The translations under genes and the position numbers were made by a program. The notes below the pieces were generated by a model, which worked only from the letters and a program-made list of their open reading frames with translations, ran no database searches and was not told the DNA's origin. This document shows positions 16,115-25,212 of a stretch of DNA of 35,425 nt, piece by piece (positions within the stretch are counted from its first letter, which is position 1; each line of letters starts with the position of its first letter). The DNA is taken from NCBI GenBank assembly GCA_016183575.1, contig JACPEI010000014.1, forward strand, positions 1 to 35,425, read 5' to 3'. This stretch comes from Nitrosomonadales bacterium. Its GTDB lineage: Bacteria; Pseudomonadota; Gammaproteobacteria; Burkholderiales; Gallionellaceae.

Positions 16115-16309
16115 ATGAACTTGGAAGTTATTTATTACACCTTTGTGGCCGCAGGCCTCTATTTCGTATCCGACTGGATACTTGACCGCATTGAGGTTTC
16201 GCGTGGAGAGCGCTTCAAAAACCGCAGCATCATTTTCTTTGTCATCATTCTGGTGCTGGCATTTATTTCGTTCGGTTTTATCAACTATATTTCGCTTCCA
16301 TCGGAGTAA
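16115..16309 (+). CDS. Small two-TM hypothetical membrane protein
   Basis: 64 aa MNLEVIYYTFVAAGLYFVSDWILDRIEVSRGERFKNRSIIFFVIILVLAFISFGFINYISLPSE; divergent from the cyt b fusion; two hydrophobic helices. Confidence 0.6.
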   Translation: MNLEVIYYTFVAAGLYFVSDWILDRIEVSRGERFKNRSIIFFVIILVLAFISFGFINYISLPSE

Positions 16310-16428
16310 CTTCTCGGCAAGTTATGCCATATGGCCCGCAGGGTGGGTAAAATCCCATCCAAGAGGGCGTCGTCCATCGCCCAATCGGGTTACTTGCGAG
16401 CCTACCTGACAGTTGGCAATTCCTCAAA

Positions 16429-16455
16429 ACTGGCCTCAGGAGAACTGGCCTCAGG
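16429..16455. repeat. 15-bp tandem duplication
   Basis: actggcctcagg-aga-actggcctcagg. Confidence 0.7.
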
Positions 16456-16580
16456 CGCATTTCGCCCCACAGGTGTTCCAAAAGATCAGGCAATCCATTA
16501 TTCCAATTCGCAATAGAAACACGAATAACGCAAGGTGAGCTTACGCACCCATTACTAACTGATAAAACCACCAGTCACTG

Positions 16581-16605
16581 GTAGGCTGCGTAGAACGCAC
16601 CCTAC
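16581..16605. repeat. Palindromic intergenic element (GTAGG...CCTAC type)
   Basis: GTAGGCTGCGT-AGA-ACGCACCCTAC, one mismatch. Confidence 0.65.
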
Positions 16606-16703
16606 GAAATTATTCTTGCTGGTAACGCAAATTACAATTGCTTCGCCACACTCGTACAGAATTGACATTCACGCGTGGCGAAGCGGGGTTATTGGCAGTG
16701 TTG

Positions 16704-18119
16704 TTAAGCTGACCGGCGCATGGCTTTGAATACCACTACCAGGAACATGATGCCGCCGATCACGGCTATCAGCCCGCCCAAACCCATCAGCCCCATGCCT
16801 GCCGTCTGTGCAAAGCCATGCAACCCTTGCGCGGCTCCCGCAACCTTGCGCTGCACGCCATATCCGCCGGACCACAGCAAGCCGATGATATGGAGCAGTT
16901 GCCCCGCACCGTATATGTAAGGCATCAAGGTGGCCCATTTCAAATCCGGCTCGCGATAGCCGAGACGCGGCAGCAGATGGAAGGCCAGCCCCATGAAGGC
17001 CAGGCTGATTGCGCCGCCGGTTCCGTGGTAGTGCGCGGTGATGATCGTATTGCTGTCCCCGATCATCAGGCTTATCCCGCCGCCGATGGCAAACAGGATG
17101 ATTGACGAAAGCAGCGCCGCACGTTGCGGCTTGGTCGCCGGTGTGCTTCTTGCCGCGCCGATCGCATAAAGTACCGCCAAACCAAGCGGTACCGGGGCGA
17201 AGGCGCCGCCAACTTTCATCAACTGGGTAAATTGCTCCATGTAAACGCCCATATCGCCTGCAAAAGACAGGTAAATAACGGGAACATAGAATACCGGCAG
17301 TAGCCCCAACACAAGGAAGGCTGACGCCAACCTTGTGGTCAGCGGAGTTTTCGCGCCGCAGGCGTCCGCCAGCCACAGCCAGCCAGCCAGCATCAACAGC
17401 GAGTAGGTGAACTGCAACACATGACCGCCGCCCCAGAACAGCAGATCATAGTATTGCGTACTTTCAAAAATTCCTTGCGGAATGATGTTGTATGACCAGC
17501 CAAAAGCAATCAGCGCAAACACCGTGGAAATGGATGCGGCATAGAAGCCGATGCGAATCGAGCCTTCACCGCCCCGCCACAAGTCGGCAGGAGGCACCGC
17601 TATCAGGCTGCGCAACACCAGCACGGCTACGCCAATGGCAAAAACAATCAACCCCGTAAAGAAGAAGGTGCTTTGAATGACCGGCACATAATTGCTCATC
17701 AACGGTTTGCCGACAGCGACAAAAGGAGACAGGACAATTATCGCGGCGCCGACGGAAGCAAGCACCAAAGCCAGCCAGCCAATGCCGACGAATCTGTTTG
17801 ATGAATTCAGGCTCCACAGCACTCCGGCGAATGCCATGAACCATAACAGCACTGACAAATCCACATGCACCACCAGTGCGGTATGGAAAAAATCAACCCA
17901 GGGAAAAATATCCTGGACATAAGGGGTGCGCGAAAGCACCAGGAGGATAGCGAACAGCCCGGCGCCTACCAGCGATGCAATGCCGAGCCACAGCCAGCCG
18001 GAAGCCAGTTTGCGGTTGGCATCCGATGGCATGGAAAGAGCAAAACCGCCCCCGTGTTTTTTTTCCCCGACCACCTCTGTGCCTTGTTCGGTATCTGCTT
18101 GCTGATATGTTGAATTCAT
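16704..18119 (-). CDS. Heme-copper oxidase subunit I-like membrane protein lacking the helix VII His-His CuB ligands
   Basis: 471 aa, ~12 TM; low-spin heme His in VVHVDLSVLLW, helix VI WGGGHVLQFTYS, helix X-like AHYHGTGGAISLAFMG; helix VII LLPVFYVPVIYLSFAGDMG has no HH. Confidence 0.82.
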   Translation of the reverse strand: MNSTYQQADTEQGTEVVGEKKHGGGFALSMPSDANRKLASGWLWLGIASLVGAGLFAILLVLSRTPYVQDIFPWVDFFHTALVVHVDLSVLLWFMAFAGVLWSLNSSNRFVGIGWLALVLASVGAAIIVLSPFVAVGKPLMSNYVPVIQSTFFFTGLIVFAIGVAVLVLRSLIAVPPADLWRGGEGSIRIGFYAASISTVFALIAFGWSYNIIPQGIFESTQYYDLLFWGGGHVLQFTYSLLMLAGWLWLADACGAKTPLTTRLASAFLVLGLLPVFYVPVIYLSFAGDMGVYMEQFTQLMKVGGAFAPVPLGLAVLYAIGAARSTPATKPQRAALLSSIILFAIGGGISLMIGDSNTIITAHYHGTGGAISLAFMGLAFHLLPRLGYREPDLKWATLMPYIYGAGQLLHIIGLLWSGGYGVQRKVAGAAQGLHGFAQTAGMGLMGLGGLIAVIGGIMFLVVVFKAMRRSA

Positions 18120-18664
18120 TTGTTGCTCTCTGGTTGTATATTTGTTGTTGTGTTCTTGTTTCTGAAAATAAATCCGCCGGTTGCCGCCTTGAAATCAATC
18201 ACCAGGATACGTCCCGGCGCGAGGGTAATCGTCTCCTCGCTTACATAGTTGAAATCATCACCGGGGCGATCCTTCATGCGTGCCTTCAGGGTATGGATTC
18301 CCGCCTTCACCGGAATGCGCCGGTAAATATTGGCATTGCTGCTGTGCGACAACCCGGTCGGCCTCAGCACCTCGTGAAGGAGCTGCTTCCCGTCCATTTC
18401 CAGCTCAATCACCAAATCGGCACGCCCGCGCGGACATACCTTGGTTCCGCCTTTGCGCTGGTATTCAGGCATTTTTGCTATCTCTTCCGGCGTACGTTCG
18501 CGGCACTCGCCAACATGCTGTCCGGCATGCCTGAAGCTCAGTTTTATCAAGGTTTCATCCGGCTGCAGGTGAGTGTATTCCGGAAGAGTCGAGAAATAAC
18601 CAATCACCCCCATAAACAAGGCATAAAACAACCCTTGGCTGATATATTGTAATGGCTTAGCCAT
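18116..18664 (-). CDS. Uncharacterised N-terminally membrane-anchored protein, coupled to flanking respiratory genes
   Basis: 182 aa; N-terminal TM (ISQGLFYALFMGVIGYFSTLPEY); 8-bp overlap with upstream gene stop and ATGA overlap with downstream gene start. Confidence 0.8.
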   Translation of the reverse strand: MAKPLQYISQGLFYALFMGVIGYFSTLPEYTHLQPDETLIKLSFRHAGQHVGECRERTPEEIAKMPEYQRKGGTKVCPRGRADLVIELEMDGKQLLHEVLRPTGLSHSSNANIYRRIPVKAGIHTLKARMKDRPGDDFNYVSEETITLAPGRILVIDFKAATGGFIFRNKNTTTNIQPESNK

Positions 18665-20600
18665 GTGTCACCCCCTCAGAGGATACTGATGCTTCCGCGA
18701 GCGGCGCCTTGTAACAGGCACTCGAAAATTTATCCGAAAAATACTGATCTTCCGGCAATCCTATGGCCATGAATGGCGCACGGCCAGCATCGACCATCTC
18801 GGGCGAACCGCAGGCATATATCTGATAGTTGTCCAGTTGCGGATAATCCTGCAGGATGGCCTCGTGAACCAGACCGGTTCTGCCTTGCCAATCATGTTCC
18901 GGCTTGGGCTCGGAAATAACCGGTATGAATTTGAAATTATCGTGTTCCTGCTGCCATTTTTCCGGCAGGTTCGAGTATATATCGGCTGGTGTTCTTGCGC
19001 CCCAGTACAGCACCATGGAACGGTTCAAACCGGTTTTTAAGGCATGCTCGACCATACCCTTGATGGAGCCGAAACCGCACCCTCCCGACATGAAGATGAT
19101 CGGTTTGTCGATTTTTTCATGCAGGAAGAAACTACCCAGCGGGCCTTCCACTTGCAGCACATCGCCTACTTTCATTTCATTGAATACATGGCCGGTAAAT
19201 TTGCCGCCTTTCACCAGACGAATGTGCAGTTGCAAGTGGTCCGATTCATGGGGCGCATTGGCGATTGAGTAACTGCGTTTGGTGCCGTCATCCAGCAACA
19301 CGGCAATATACTGGCCCGCGATAAAGTTCATCCGTTCATCGCCCTCTGGACGCAATTCGAGCAGCATCACATCCTGCGCCGCACGCTCCATTTTTTGCAC
19401 CGTGAACTTCATGGTTTTTATCGGGAATCGCCCGAGCTCATCGACCTCATGACACTCTATATCCAAATCGGACAACGGCTTGGCGCAGCAGAACAGCGCC
19501 TTGCCCTCCGCTTTCTCCGCATCGGTGAGCACGCCTTCCTGGTAAGTGCCGTAATCGACCGTGCCCCTGAGTATCTTGCCCTTGCAGGCACCGCAGGCAC
19601 CGTCACGGCAAACATAGGGCAGGTTCAACCCCTGGCGCAGCGCAGCCTCAAGCACGGTCTCGCCTGGCTTCGCAATCACCGCATGCCCGCAGGGAACCGT
19701 GGTGATCTCGTATTCGCCCTTGCCGCGTCTCTTTCCTCCGAGAAACGGCAGCAATAAAAAGACGGCGGAAACACCACCTACCAGCATCCAAACCTTGCCC
19801 GGGCTCCAGGAATAGAGCAATGGATAGCTCCAGAAATAGAACCAGTCCAGGTTCAGAACTGATGGCGCAGAGTCCAAATCCGCTTGCCCGTGGCTTAATG
19901 CAGGCTTGACCAGTGCAAGCACGACCATGGACAGGATCAATCCAACCGTAAGCGCTCTTGGTGGGGATGTTTTAGCCTGCGGCACACGTTGTGTGTGAAC
20001 CCAGATAATGGCAAAAGCACCCAGCGGAATACCAATATGAATAAGCGAAAGCAGGGAGAAAAAGCGATCGTTTACGCTGCCCTCCTCGAGGAAATTGCGC
20101 ACCAGCGGAGCACTGAATATCGGCAGCGCATCCAGCCATTCAGCAGTCGCCACGGCCGCAAACTGCGCCAGATGATCCCAAGGCAGCCAGTAGCCGTTTA
20201 TGCCAGCCATATAAATCAGCCACAACACCAGGATACCCGTATACCATGAAAACCAGCGGAAACCGCGGTAACGGTCAAACGCAAAATTACGCAGCATGTG
20301 CAAAATGCCGAACACTAGCATCCCGTCGGAAGCATAACGATGCAGGCTGCGCATTATGCCGCCGAAATACCATTGCTCATGGGTTAGGTATTCCACCGAG
20401 CTGAAAGCATCATTTACGCCGGTATCGTAAAAAGCGTAGATGTAAAACCCGCTGACGACGATGATCCAGAACATCAAGTAAGTGATCGCGCCCAAATAAT
20501 AAAATGGGTTTAATGTCGGCCCAAAAACGTAATTGAGCCCACTCTCCAGGCGCAAAAAAATGCCTTGGCCGATGCGATGTATAAGATTAATCACTGGCAA
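18657..20600 (-). CDS. Cytochrome b - [2Fe-2S] ferredoxin - FAD/NAD(P) oxidoreductase fusion
   Basis: cyt b His pairs H87/H101 and H188/H202; CRDGACGACKGK...FCCAKP plant-type 2Fe-2S; RSYSIANAP FAD motif; GGCGFGSIKGMVEHAL and YACGSPEMVDA NAD(P) domain. Confidence 0.92.
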   Translation of the reverse strand: MPVINLIHRIGQGIFLRLESGLNYVFGPTLNPFYYLGAITYLMFWIIVVSGFYIYAFYDTGVNDAFSSVEYLTHEQWYFGGIMRSLHRYASDGMLVFGILHMLRNFAFDRYRGFRWFSWYTGILVLWLIYMAGINGYWLPWDHLAQFAAVATAEWLDALPIFSAPLVRNFLEEGSVNDRFFSLLSLIHIGIPLGAFAIIWVHTQRVPQAKTSPPRALTVGLILSMVVLALVKPALSHGQADLDSAPSVLNLDWFYFWSYPLLYSWSPGKVWMLVGGVSAVFLLLPFLGGKRRGKGEYEITTVPCGHAVIAKPGETVLEAALRQGLNLPYVCRDGACGACKGKILRGTVDYGTYQEGVLTDAEKAEGKALFCCAKPLSDLDIECHEVDELGRFPIKTMKFTVQKMERAAQDVMLLELRPEGDERMNFIAGQYIAVLLDDGTKRSYSIANAPHESDHLQLHIRLVKGGKFTGHVFNEMKVGDVLQVEGPLGSFFLHEKIDKPIIFMSGGCGFGSIKGMVEHALKTGLNRSMVLYWGARTPADIYSNLPEKWQQEHDNFKFIPVISEPKPEHDWQGRTGLVHEAILQDYPQLDNYQIYACGSPEMVDAGRAPFMAIGLPEDQYFSDKFSSACYKAPLAEASVSSEGVTHG

Positions 20601-20655
20601 CTCCTAGGAAAATATTTGAGACGTCCATCTGAAAAAAGCGTTATCTTGACCTGCA

Positions 20656-21612
20656 TCAATCATGCCCCGGGTGGCTCCGCTTCGGGCTGCGGCGATATTC
20701 GAACACGATCCATCCTATAATGGACAATGAAACAAGAACACCCAACCCCACCGCATAAAAATAGTTGTAACTTATTTCATATTTTCCTGACTTATCGTCA
20801 TAAACCGTGCAGAAAAGCTTTATTTTGTTCGACAATCCCGCAAGACCCGGTTCTGCTGTCTTGATGTTGTAAATCATATCTTTCAGCGGTTCGAGCAGCG
20901 TCTTGTTCTCAAATTCATCCCCATAAATTTGACGGTAGACTTTACCCTGCCCATCAACAAACGTTGTCTGGGTTATATGGTTATAACCGCCCTCGTCGGT
21001 AGGGAAGAAAACGAACCCCAAGTCCTTGCTGAGTTTTTTAATCGTTTCCGGATCAGCGCTGGCAAATTCCCATTTAGGCAGGTTCACCCCCATCCGCTTG
21101 GCAAAATCGTCCATTGCTTCGGGTGTATCATTTTCCGTATCAAAACCAATCGTCAACACGCCAAAGCTGTCCTCCCCCAGCGCGTCTTGAGATAACTTGA
21201 GCGCGCTCAGGCTGCGCGTGGTAGTCGCGCAGATAATCGGGCAATGGGTATAAATCATGCTGATAACCAGTGGCTTGCCACGGTAATCCGCCAAACGCAC
21301 GGTGCGTCCGCCACGGTCCAGAAAGGTATAATCGCCAAGTTGATTGCCTATCGCAGCCTGGCTTATCCGCAAAGCTTCTCTTTCATCAAAACCCTGGGGA
21401 GCAGCCACAGTTGCCTGCGCCTGCAACTTCACTGCGGGGGCAACGGGTTTGCCCACAATCACGTGGTCCCTGTTCCAATCCTTCGACAAATAAAACAGCA
21501 TTCCGGGTAACACCACCCCGAAACTCAAGACTGCCAGACTTATCGGTAACAAATAGCGACGCATAATCACGCTTTCTTGAATTTTTGGCTCATCGAAATG
21601 AGGCAACTTCAA
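20656..21612 (-). CDS. SCO1/SenC family copper chaperone
   Basis: YTHCPIICATTTRSL (CxxxC), conserved His in YNHITQTTFVDGQGK; N- and C-terminal TM helices. Start may be internal (MRRYLLPISL). Confidence 0.9.
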   Translation of the reverse strand: MKLPHFDEPKIQESVIMRRYLLPISLAVLSFGVVLPGMLFYLSKDWNRDHVIVGKPVAPAVKLQAQATVAAPQGFDEREALRISQAAIGNQLGDYTFLDRGGRTVRLADYRGKPLVISMIYTHCPIICATTTRSLSALKLSQDALGEDSFGVLTIGFDTENDTPEAMDDFAKRMGVNLPKWEFASADPETIKKLSKDLGFVFFPTDEGGYNHITQTTFVDGQGKVYRQIYGDEFENKTLLEPLKDMIYNIKTAEPGLAGLSNKIKLFCTVYDDKSGKYEISYNYFYAVGLGVLVSLSIIGWIVFEYRRSPKRSHPGHD

Positions 21613-21718
21613 CCAGACCAGAGGTAATTAAAAAATACCCGACTATTTTAATACGATATATCGAAAACGCAAGCTAAATTATACTTAGCTAATATACTTT
21701 TTGAGAGAGCACAAATGA

Positions 21719-21752
21719 AAAACCCGCCTGAGCTTTGCGCAGACGGGTTTTA
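21719..21752. terminator. Terminator hairpin between cyoE and SCO1
   Basis: AAAACCCGCCTG-agctttgcg-CAGACGGGTTTT with flanking A/T tracts; could act bidirectionally. Confidence 0.8.
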
Positions 21753-21768
21753 TTTAAGCCACGAAAAA

Positions 21769-22632
21769 TCAGGCGCCGAAATTCACTTCCAGCATCAGCG
21801 CTATCATTAATACGCTAAACTGCACCAGCGACGCAACAAAATTGGCCATAGCCGTTTCCTTCGTCGGATTGCGCACCAGTTGCACGCTTTTGATGATGAA
21901 ATATATCCCTCCCGCCAACGCGCCGGCAAGATAGATTCCGCCCAAACCGTAAAACACCGGCAAAATGGAAACAGCCACCAGAAGAATGGTGTGCCCCAAA
22001 ATAATGCGCGCTGCTTTCTTGTCGCCCTTAACCACCGGCAACATGGGAACCCCTGCCGCAGCATATTGGTCGCGGATGACGATTGCCAGGCTCCAGAAAT
22101 GAGGTGGCGTCCACAGGAACAGCACCAATGCCAGCAAGCCGGGAAGCGGGCCAAATGAGGGATCGACTGCCGCCGCACCGGCCAGCACCGCGAAACTCCC
22201 CGCCAATCCGCCAAATACGATATTCAGCCACGTGCGCCGTTTAAGCCAGGCCGTATAGACGATAGCGTAGGTAAACGCACCGAGGAAAATATTCAACGCC
22301 GTCATTGCATTAAATGCGAATGCAGAGGACGTTACCGCAACCGCAAGCATCAACCCGATGATCACCAACCATTTGCGGCTATGCTGAAAATAGCCGTTTA
22401 AAAATGGACGATTTTTGGTGCGCGTCATTTTTGCATCAATGTCGCGCTCAAAATATTGATTGAAGGCTCCTGCTGCTGCCGAGGCCATCATAACAGTCAG
22501 CGACAAAACCAGAACCTGCCAGCTCGTCAGCGCTTGCCCCGGGGTAATTGCCATACCTCCCAACGCCGCGAGGGTAATCACCACGCCTATGCGTAATTTG
22601 AAGAGATTGATATATTGCTTGATTGCTATCAT
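21769..22632 (-). CDS. cyoE: Heme O synthase (protoheme IX farnesyltransferase)
   Basis: AAGAFNQYFERDIDAKMTRTKNRPF (DxxxD prenyltransferase motif), multi-TM UbiA fold. Confidence 0.94.
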   Translation of the reverse strand: MIAIKQYINLFKLRIGVVITLAALGGMAITPGQALTSWQVLVLSLTVMMASAAAGAFNQYFERDIDAKMTRTKNRPFLNGYFQHSRKWLVIIGLMLAVAVTSSAFAFNAMTALNIFLGAFTYAIVYTAWLKRRTWLNIVFGGLAGSFAVLAGAAAVDPSFGPLPGLLALVLFLWTPPHFWSLAIVIRDQYAAAGVPMLPVVKGDKKAARIILGHTILLVAVSILPVFYGLGGIYLAGALAGGIYFIIKSVQLVRNPTKETAMANFVASLVQFSVLMIALMLEVNFGA

Positions 22633-22840
22633 CTTTATTGTCCGTTCTTCCTCTCTCCTCTATCTGGAGATAGGCATTGGTTAATTTCCAGGCTTCTGTT
22701 TCTGAATACTTCTAACCTAAACCATGTCAGCCTGCGATGTAGGCTTAATACAGTTGCTTGTTTTGTGCACGTTCAAGATTGCACAACCAGGCTTAGGTTA
22801 GAGGTCTCCCTCTAACTGAATTCAATTTCCTGCGGAATCA

Positions 22841-22866
22841 GGGAGGATGCCATATGGCACCCTCCC
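22841..22866. repeat. Palindrome immediately downstream of the oxidase subunit I gene
   Basis: GGGAGGATGCCATATGGCACCCTCCC, 26-bp palindrome with one A/C mismatch pair. Confidence 0.75.
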
Positions 22867-22880
22867 GTCATCTTATTTCT

Positions 22881-24605
22881 TTAAGACAAGCCCCAAATAG
22901 TGGACAGGTACTTGAAGTTAATGAAGTAGTACAGCACGATAGTCGCGAACAGGATCATCGCAAGGATGAAGGTTCCCGGAGCTTCCATACCCCACATACC
23001 CACGTGGTGTTTTCCGGTCCTCTCGGCCACGACATCGGCATCTTCCACTTTCGGCCAAGGTGCGGAACCTTCTGCGATACGCTCACCCGTAAATATGGAG
23101 GCCAGCACAATCACTATATACATGATCGCACCAACAGCCATGATGATACCGAAGATCTCACCCAGGTCCATCAGACCCTTGGCGATTTCCGGATATTCAT
23201 AGGCCAATGGCTGACCGGCAAAGGTGATATCCGCATGGCGGCGTTGCACACCCAAGGTACCGGCACCCATCAGGGCGATAGAAAATACCCAAGCGCCGAG
23301 ACTGAAGATATAAGGCTGCCATTTTGCCATGCCTGCCAACGCAATCTTGCGCTGGAACACGACCGGAATCAGCCAGTATGTAACCGCCATGAACGCCATG
23401 GTTGTACCGACTACCAGCGTGCCATGGAAATGGCCCGGCAAGTACATGGTGTTGTGGATGACCATGTTGATCTGTTCCACGCTCATCACCACACCAGTTA
23501 CGCCGCCGATGAAGCCGAAACCAACCAGCGACAGGAACATGCCGGAGAAAATCGGATTACCCCAAGGCGCCTTACGAAGCCAGGTAAACAAACCGGTATC
23601 AAGACCCTTCCTGCGTTGAGCAACTTCAATGGCGCCAGGAACAGTCAAACCGTGGATCATACTGGCCAACACTGCCAGATAGAGCATGTAGCTGGTGTTG
23701 AATATCTTCCAGGTAGAAGACAACCCCGGGTCAGACAGCAGGTGATGCACAGAACCGAGCTGCAGGAACAGGATATACAACAGGAACGCGCCACGGCTCA
23801 CCTTCTCTGACATCGGCTTGGCGCCGAATACCAGGGACGCTATGAGGTACCAGATGGAGATATGAGTAACCACGTTGATTTGCTGCGACGAGTGACCAAA
23901 ACCCCACCAGACAACCCGATACATCATCGGATCAATGTGGCTGATCAATCCTACCGACCAGAGGAAAGTAGGGATCAGGATCAACGCGCCGGAAACGATG
24001 GTGTAAACGGCAATCACGGTAGCCGTCACACCGCCGAACACGACCAGCGGAAGCGATCCACTATAGGTTTTTTCCCTCTTGGCAACCACCAGCGTGCCGA
24101 GAAACACGAAACAGCCAATCAGCGCGCCCACAGCAAACAGAATCAACCCCAGATAGAAATGCGGTTCAGCCATCAGCGGAGGATAGGAAGTCATCATCAC
24201 GCTTGATGGTGCCCCACCCCACAATGGTGCCAATACTGCAACGGCAACCATAGCCGCACCGACGAGCATCAGCCAGAATTGCGCCCATGCCCATTTCGGT
24301 GCCGCAATCCGGTTACCCAGCACATGCGCGCCGAGGAAATACAGCACGGCCATTTCAAAGAAAATGATCCACACCGCCAGATTAACCAGACCATGCGCCG
24401 TCAGCGCCATGTAAAACAATTCAGGACTGAGCAGTTGCACGCTCGGCATACGGGTAAGCGCTACCCCGACACCAAACAGACCACCGACCAGCAAGAACAC
24501 TACTGCTGCAAAAGCATTCCACTTGACTAGTGTATTGGCCGTTTTGTGAATCTTTAGACCGGAAACCGGATCAACACGAAAATCAGACATTGTTGTCGTC
24601 GCCAT
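22881..24605 (-). CDS. Heme-copper oxidase superfamily subunit I; candidate sNOR/NorY-type NO reductase or atypical oxidase
   Basis: LTAHGLVNLAVW, WGFGHSSQQINVVTH, SVHHLLSD, LPGHFHGTLVVG; the usual helix VI GHPEVY Tyr is absent. Confidence 0.9.
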   Translation of the reverse strand: MATTTMSDFRVDPVSGLKIHKTANTLVKWNAFAAVVFLLVGGLFGVGVALTRMPSVQLLSPELFYMALTAHGLVNLAVWIIFFEMAVLYFLGAHVLGNRIAAPKWAWAQFWLMLVGAAMVAVAVLAPLWGGAPSSVMMTSYPPLMAEPHFYLGLILFAVGALIGCFVFLGTLVVAKREKTYSGSLPLVVFGGVTATVIAVYTIVSGALILIPTFLWSVGLISHIDPMMYRVVWWGFGHSSQQINVVTHISIWYLIASLVFGAKPMSEKVSRGAFLLYILFLQLGSVHHLLSDPGLSSTWKIFNTSYMLYLAVLASMIHGLTVPGAIEVAQRRKGLDTGLFTWLRKAPWGNPIFSGMFLSLVGFGFIGGVTGVVMSVEQINMVIHNTMYLPGHFHGTLVVGTTMAFMAVTYWLIPVVFQRKIALAGMAKWQPYIFSLGAWVFSIALMGAGTLGVQRRHADITFAGQPLAYEYPEIAKGLMDLGEIFGIIMAVGAIMYIVIVLASIFTGERIAEGSAPWPKVEDADVVAERTGKHHVGMWGMEAPGTFILAMILFATIVLYYFINFKYLSTIWGLS

Positions 24606-24611
24606 TATTTT

Positions 24612-25169
24612 TTACTCCTTTACGTAAATTCTGCCCAGCATCGTGTGATGCCCCATGGCGTCAACGCCGCCGCAGTATTCACCGCATGCTATGGCAAAAA
24701 CACCGGTTTTATTGGGGGTTATATTAGTAACCTGCTCGTAGCCTGGATAAACCTGAAAGTTGATATTCTCAGGTTGCAACGAGAATCCATGACCCACATC
24801 AAGAGAGGACATATGCAGGCGATATTTTTGCCCTTTTTGCAGTTCCAGAATAGGACGATATTGCCACTGCATCGCGGCCAGATAGACATCGCTGCCAGGC
24901 GGTGGTGACACGACGTCTTCACCGGTAGCCTCATCCTTGCGGATCGTGTACTTCGCCTGCTGGTCAGCAATCTTCTTAGAAAACGCCTCTGGAGTCGTTT
25001 TGTAAGCTTCGTTGCTCATATTTTGCGGCCCGACAAAGTGCCAGCCAACCATCCAGCCGAACATGAACAGACACCATGCAAATGCAAGCACAATCCACCA
25101 TATCTCGGTGCGCTCGATTGGTTCACGCCACCAATCGGGGTTTGTTGGGGGGGTATAAGACGTTCCCAT
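24612..25169 (-). CDS. Heme-copper oxidase superfamily subunit II (CuA domain) with atypical CuA loop
   Basis: N-terminal TM, DVGHGFSLQPENINFQVYPGYEQ, ACGEYCGGVDAMGHHTMLGRIYV. Confidence 0.9.
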   Translation of the reverse strand: MGTSYTPPTNPDWWREPIERTEIWWIVLAFAWCLFMFGWMVGWHFVGPQNMSNEAYKTTPEAFSKKIADQQAKYTIRKDEATGEDVVSPPPGSDVYLAAMQWQYRPILELQKGQKYRLHMSSLDVGHGFSLQPENINFQVYPGYEQVTNITPNKTGVFAIACGEYCGGVDAMGHHTMLGRIYVKE

Positions 25170-25212
25170 AGCTGTATTTCTCCTTTAATTTAATTAAACA
25201 GACGCGGCGTTA

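Noticed and set aside
22854-23810. 318-aa ORF on the + strand
   Set aside because: Antisense to oxidase subunit I, low-complexity His/Arg/Gln-rich product.
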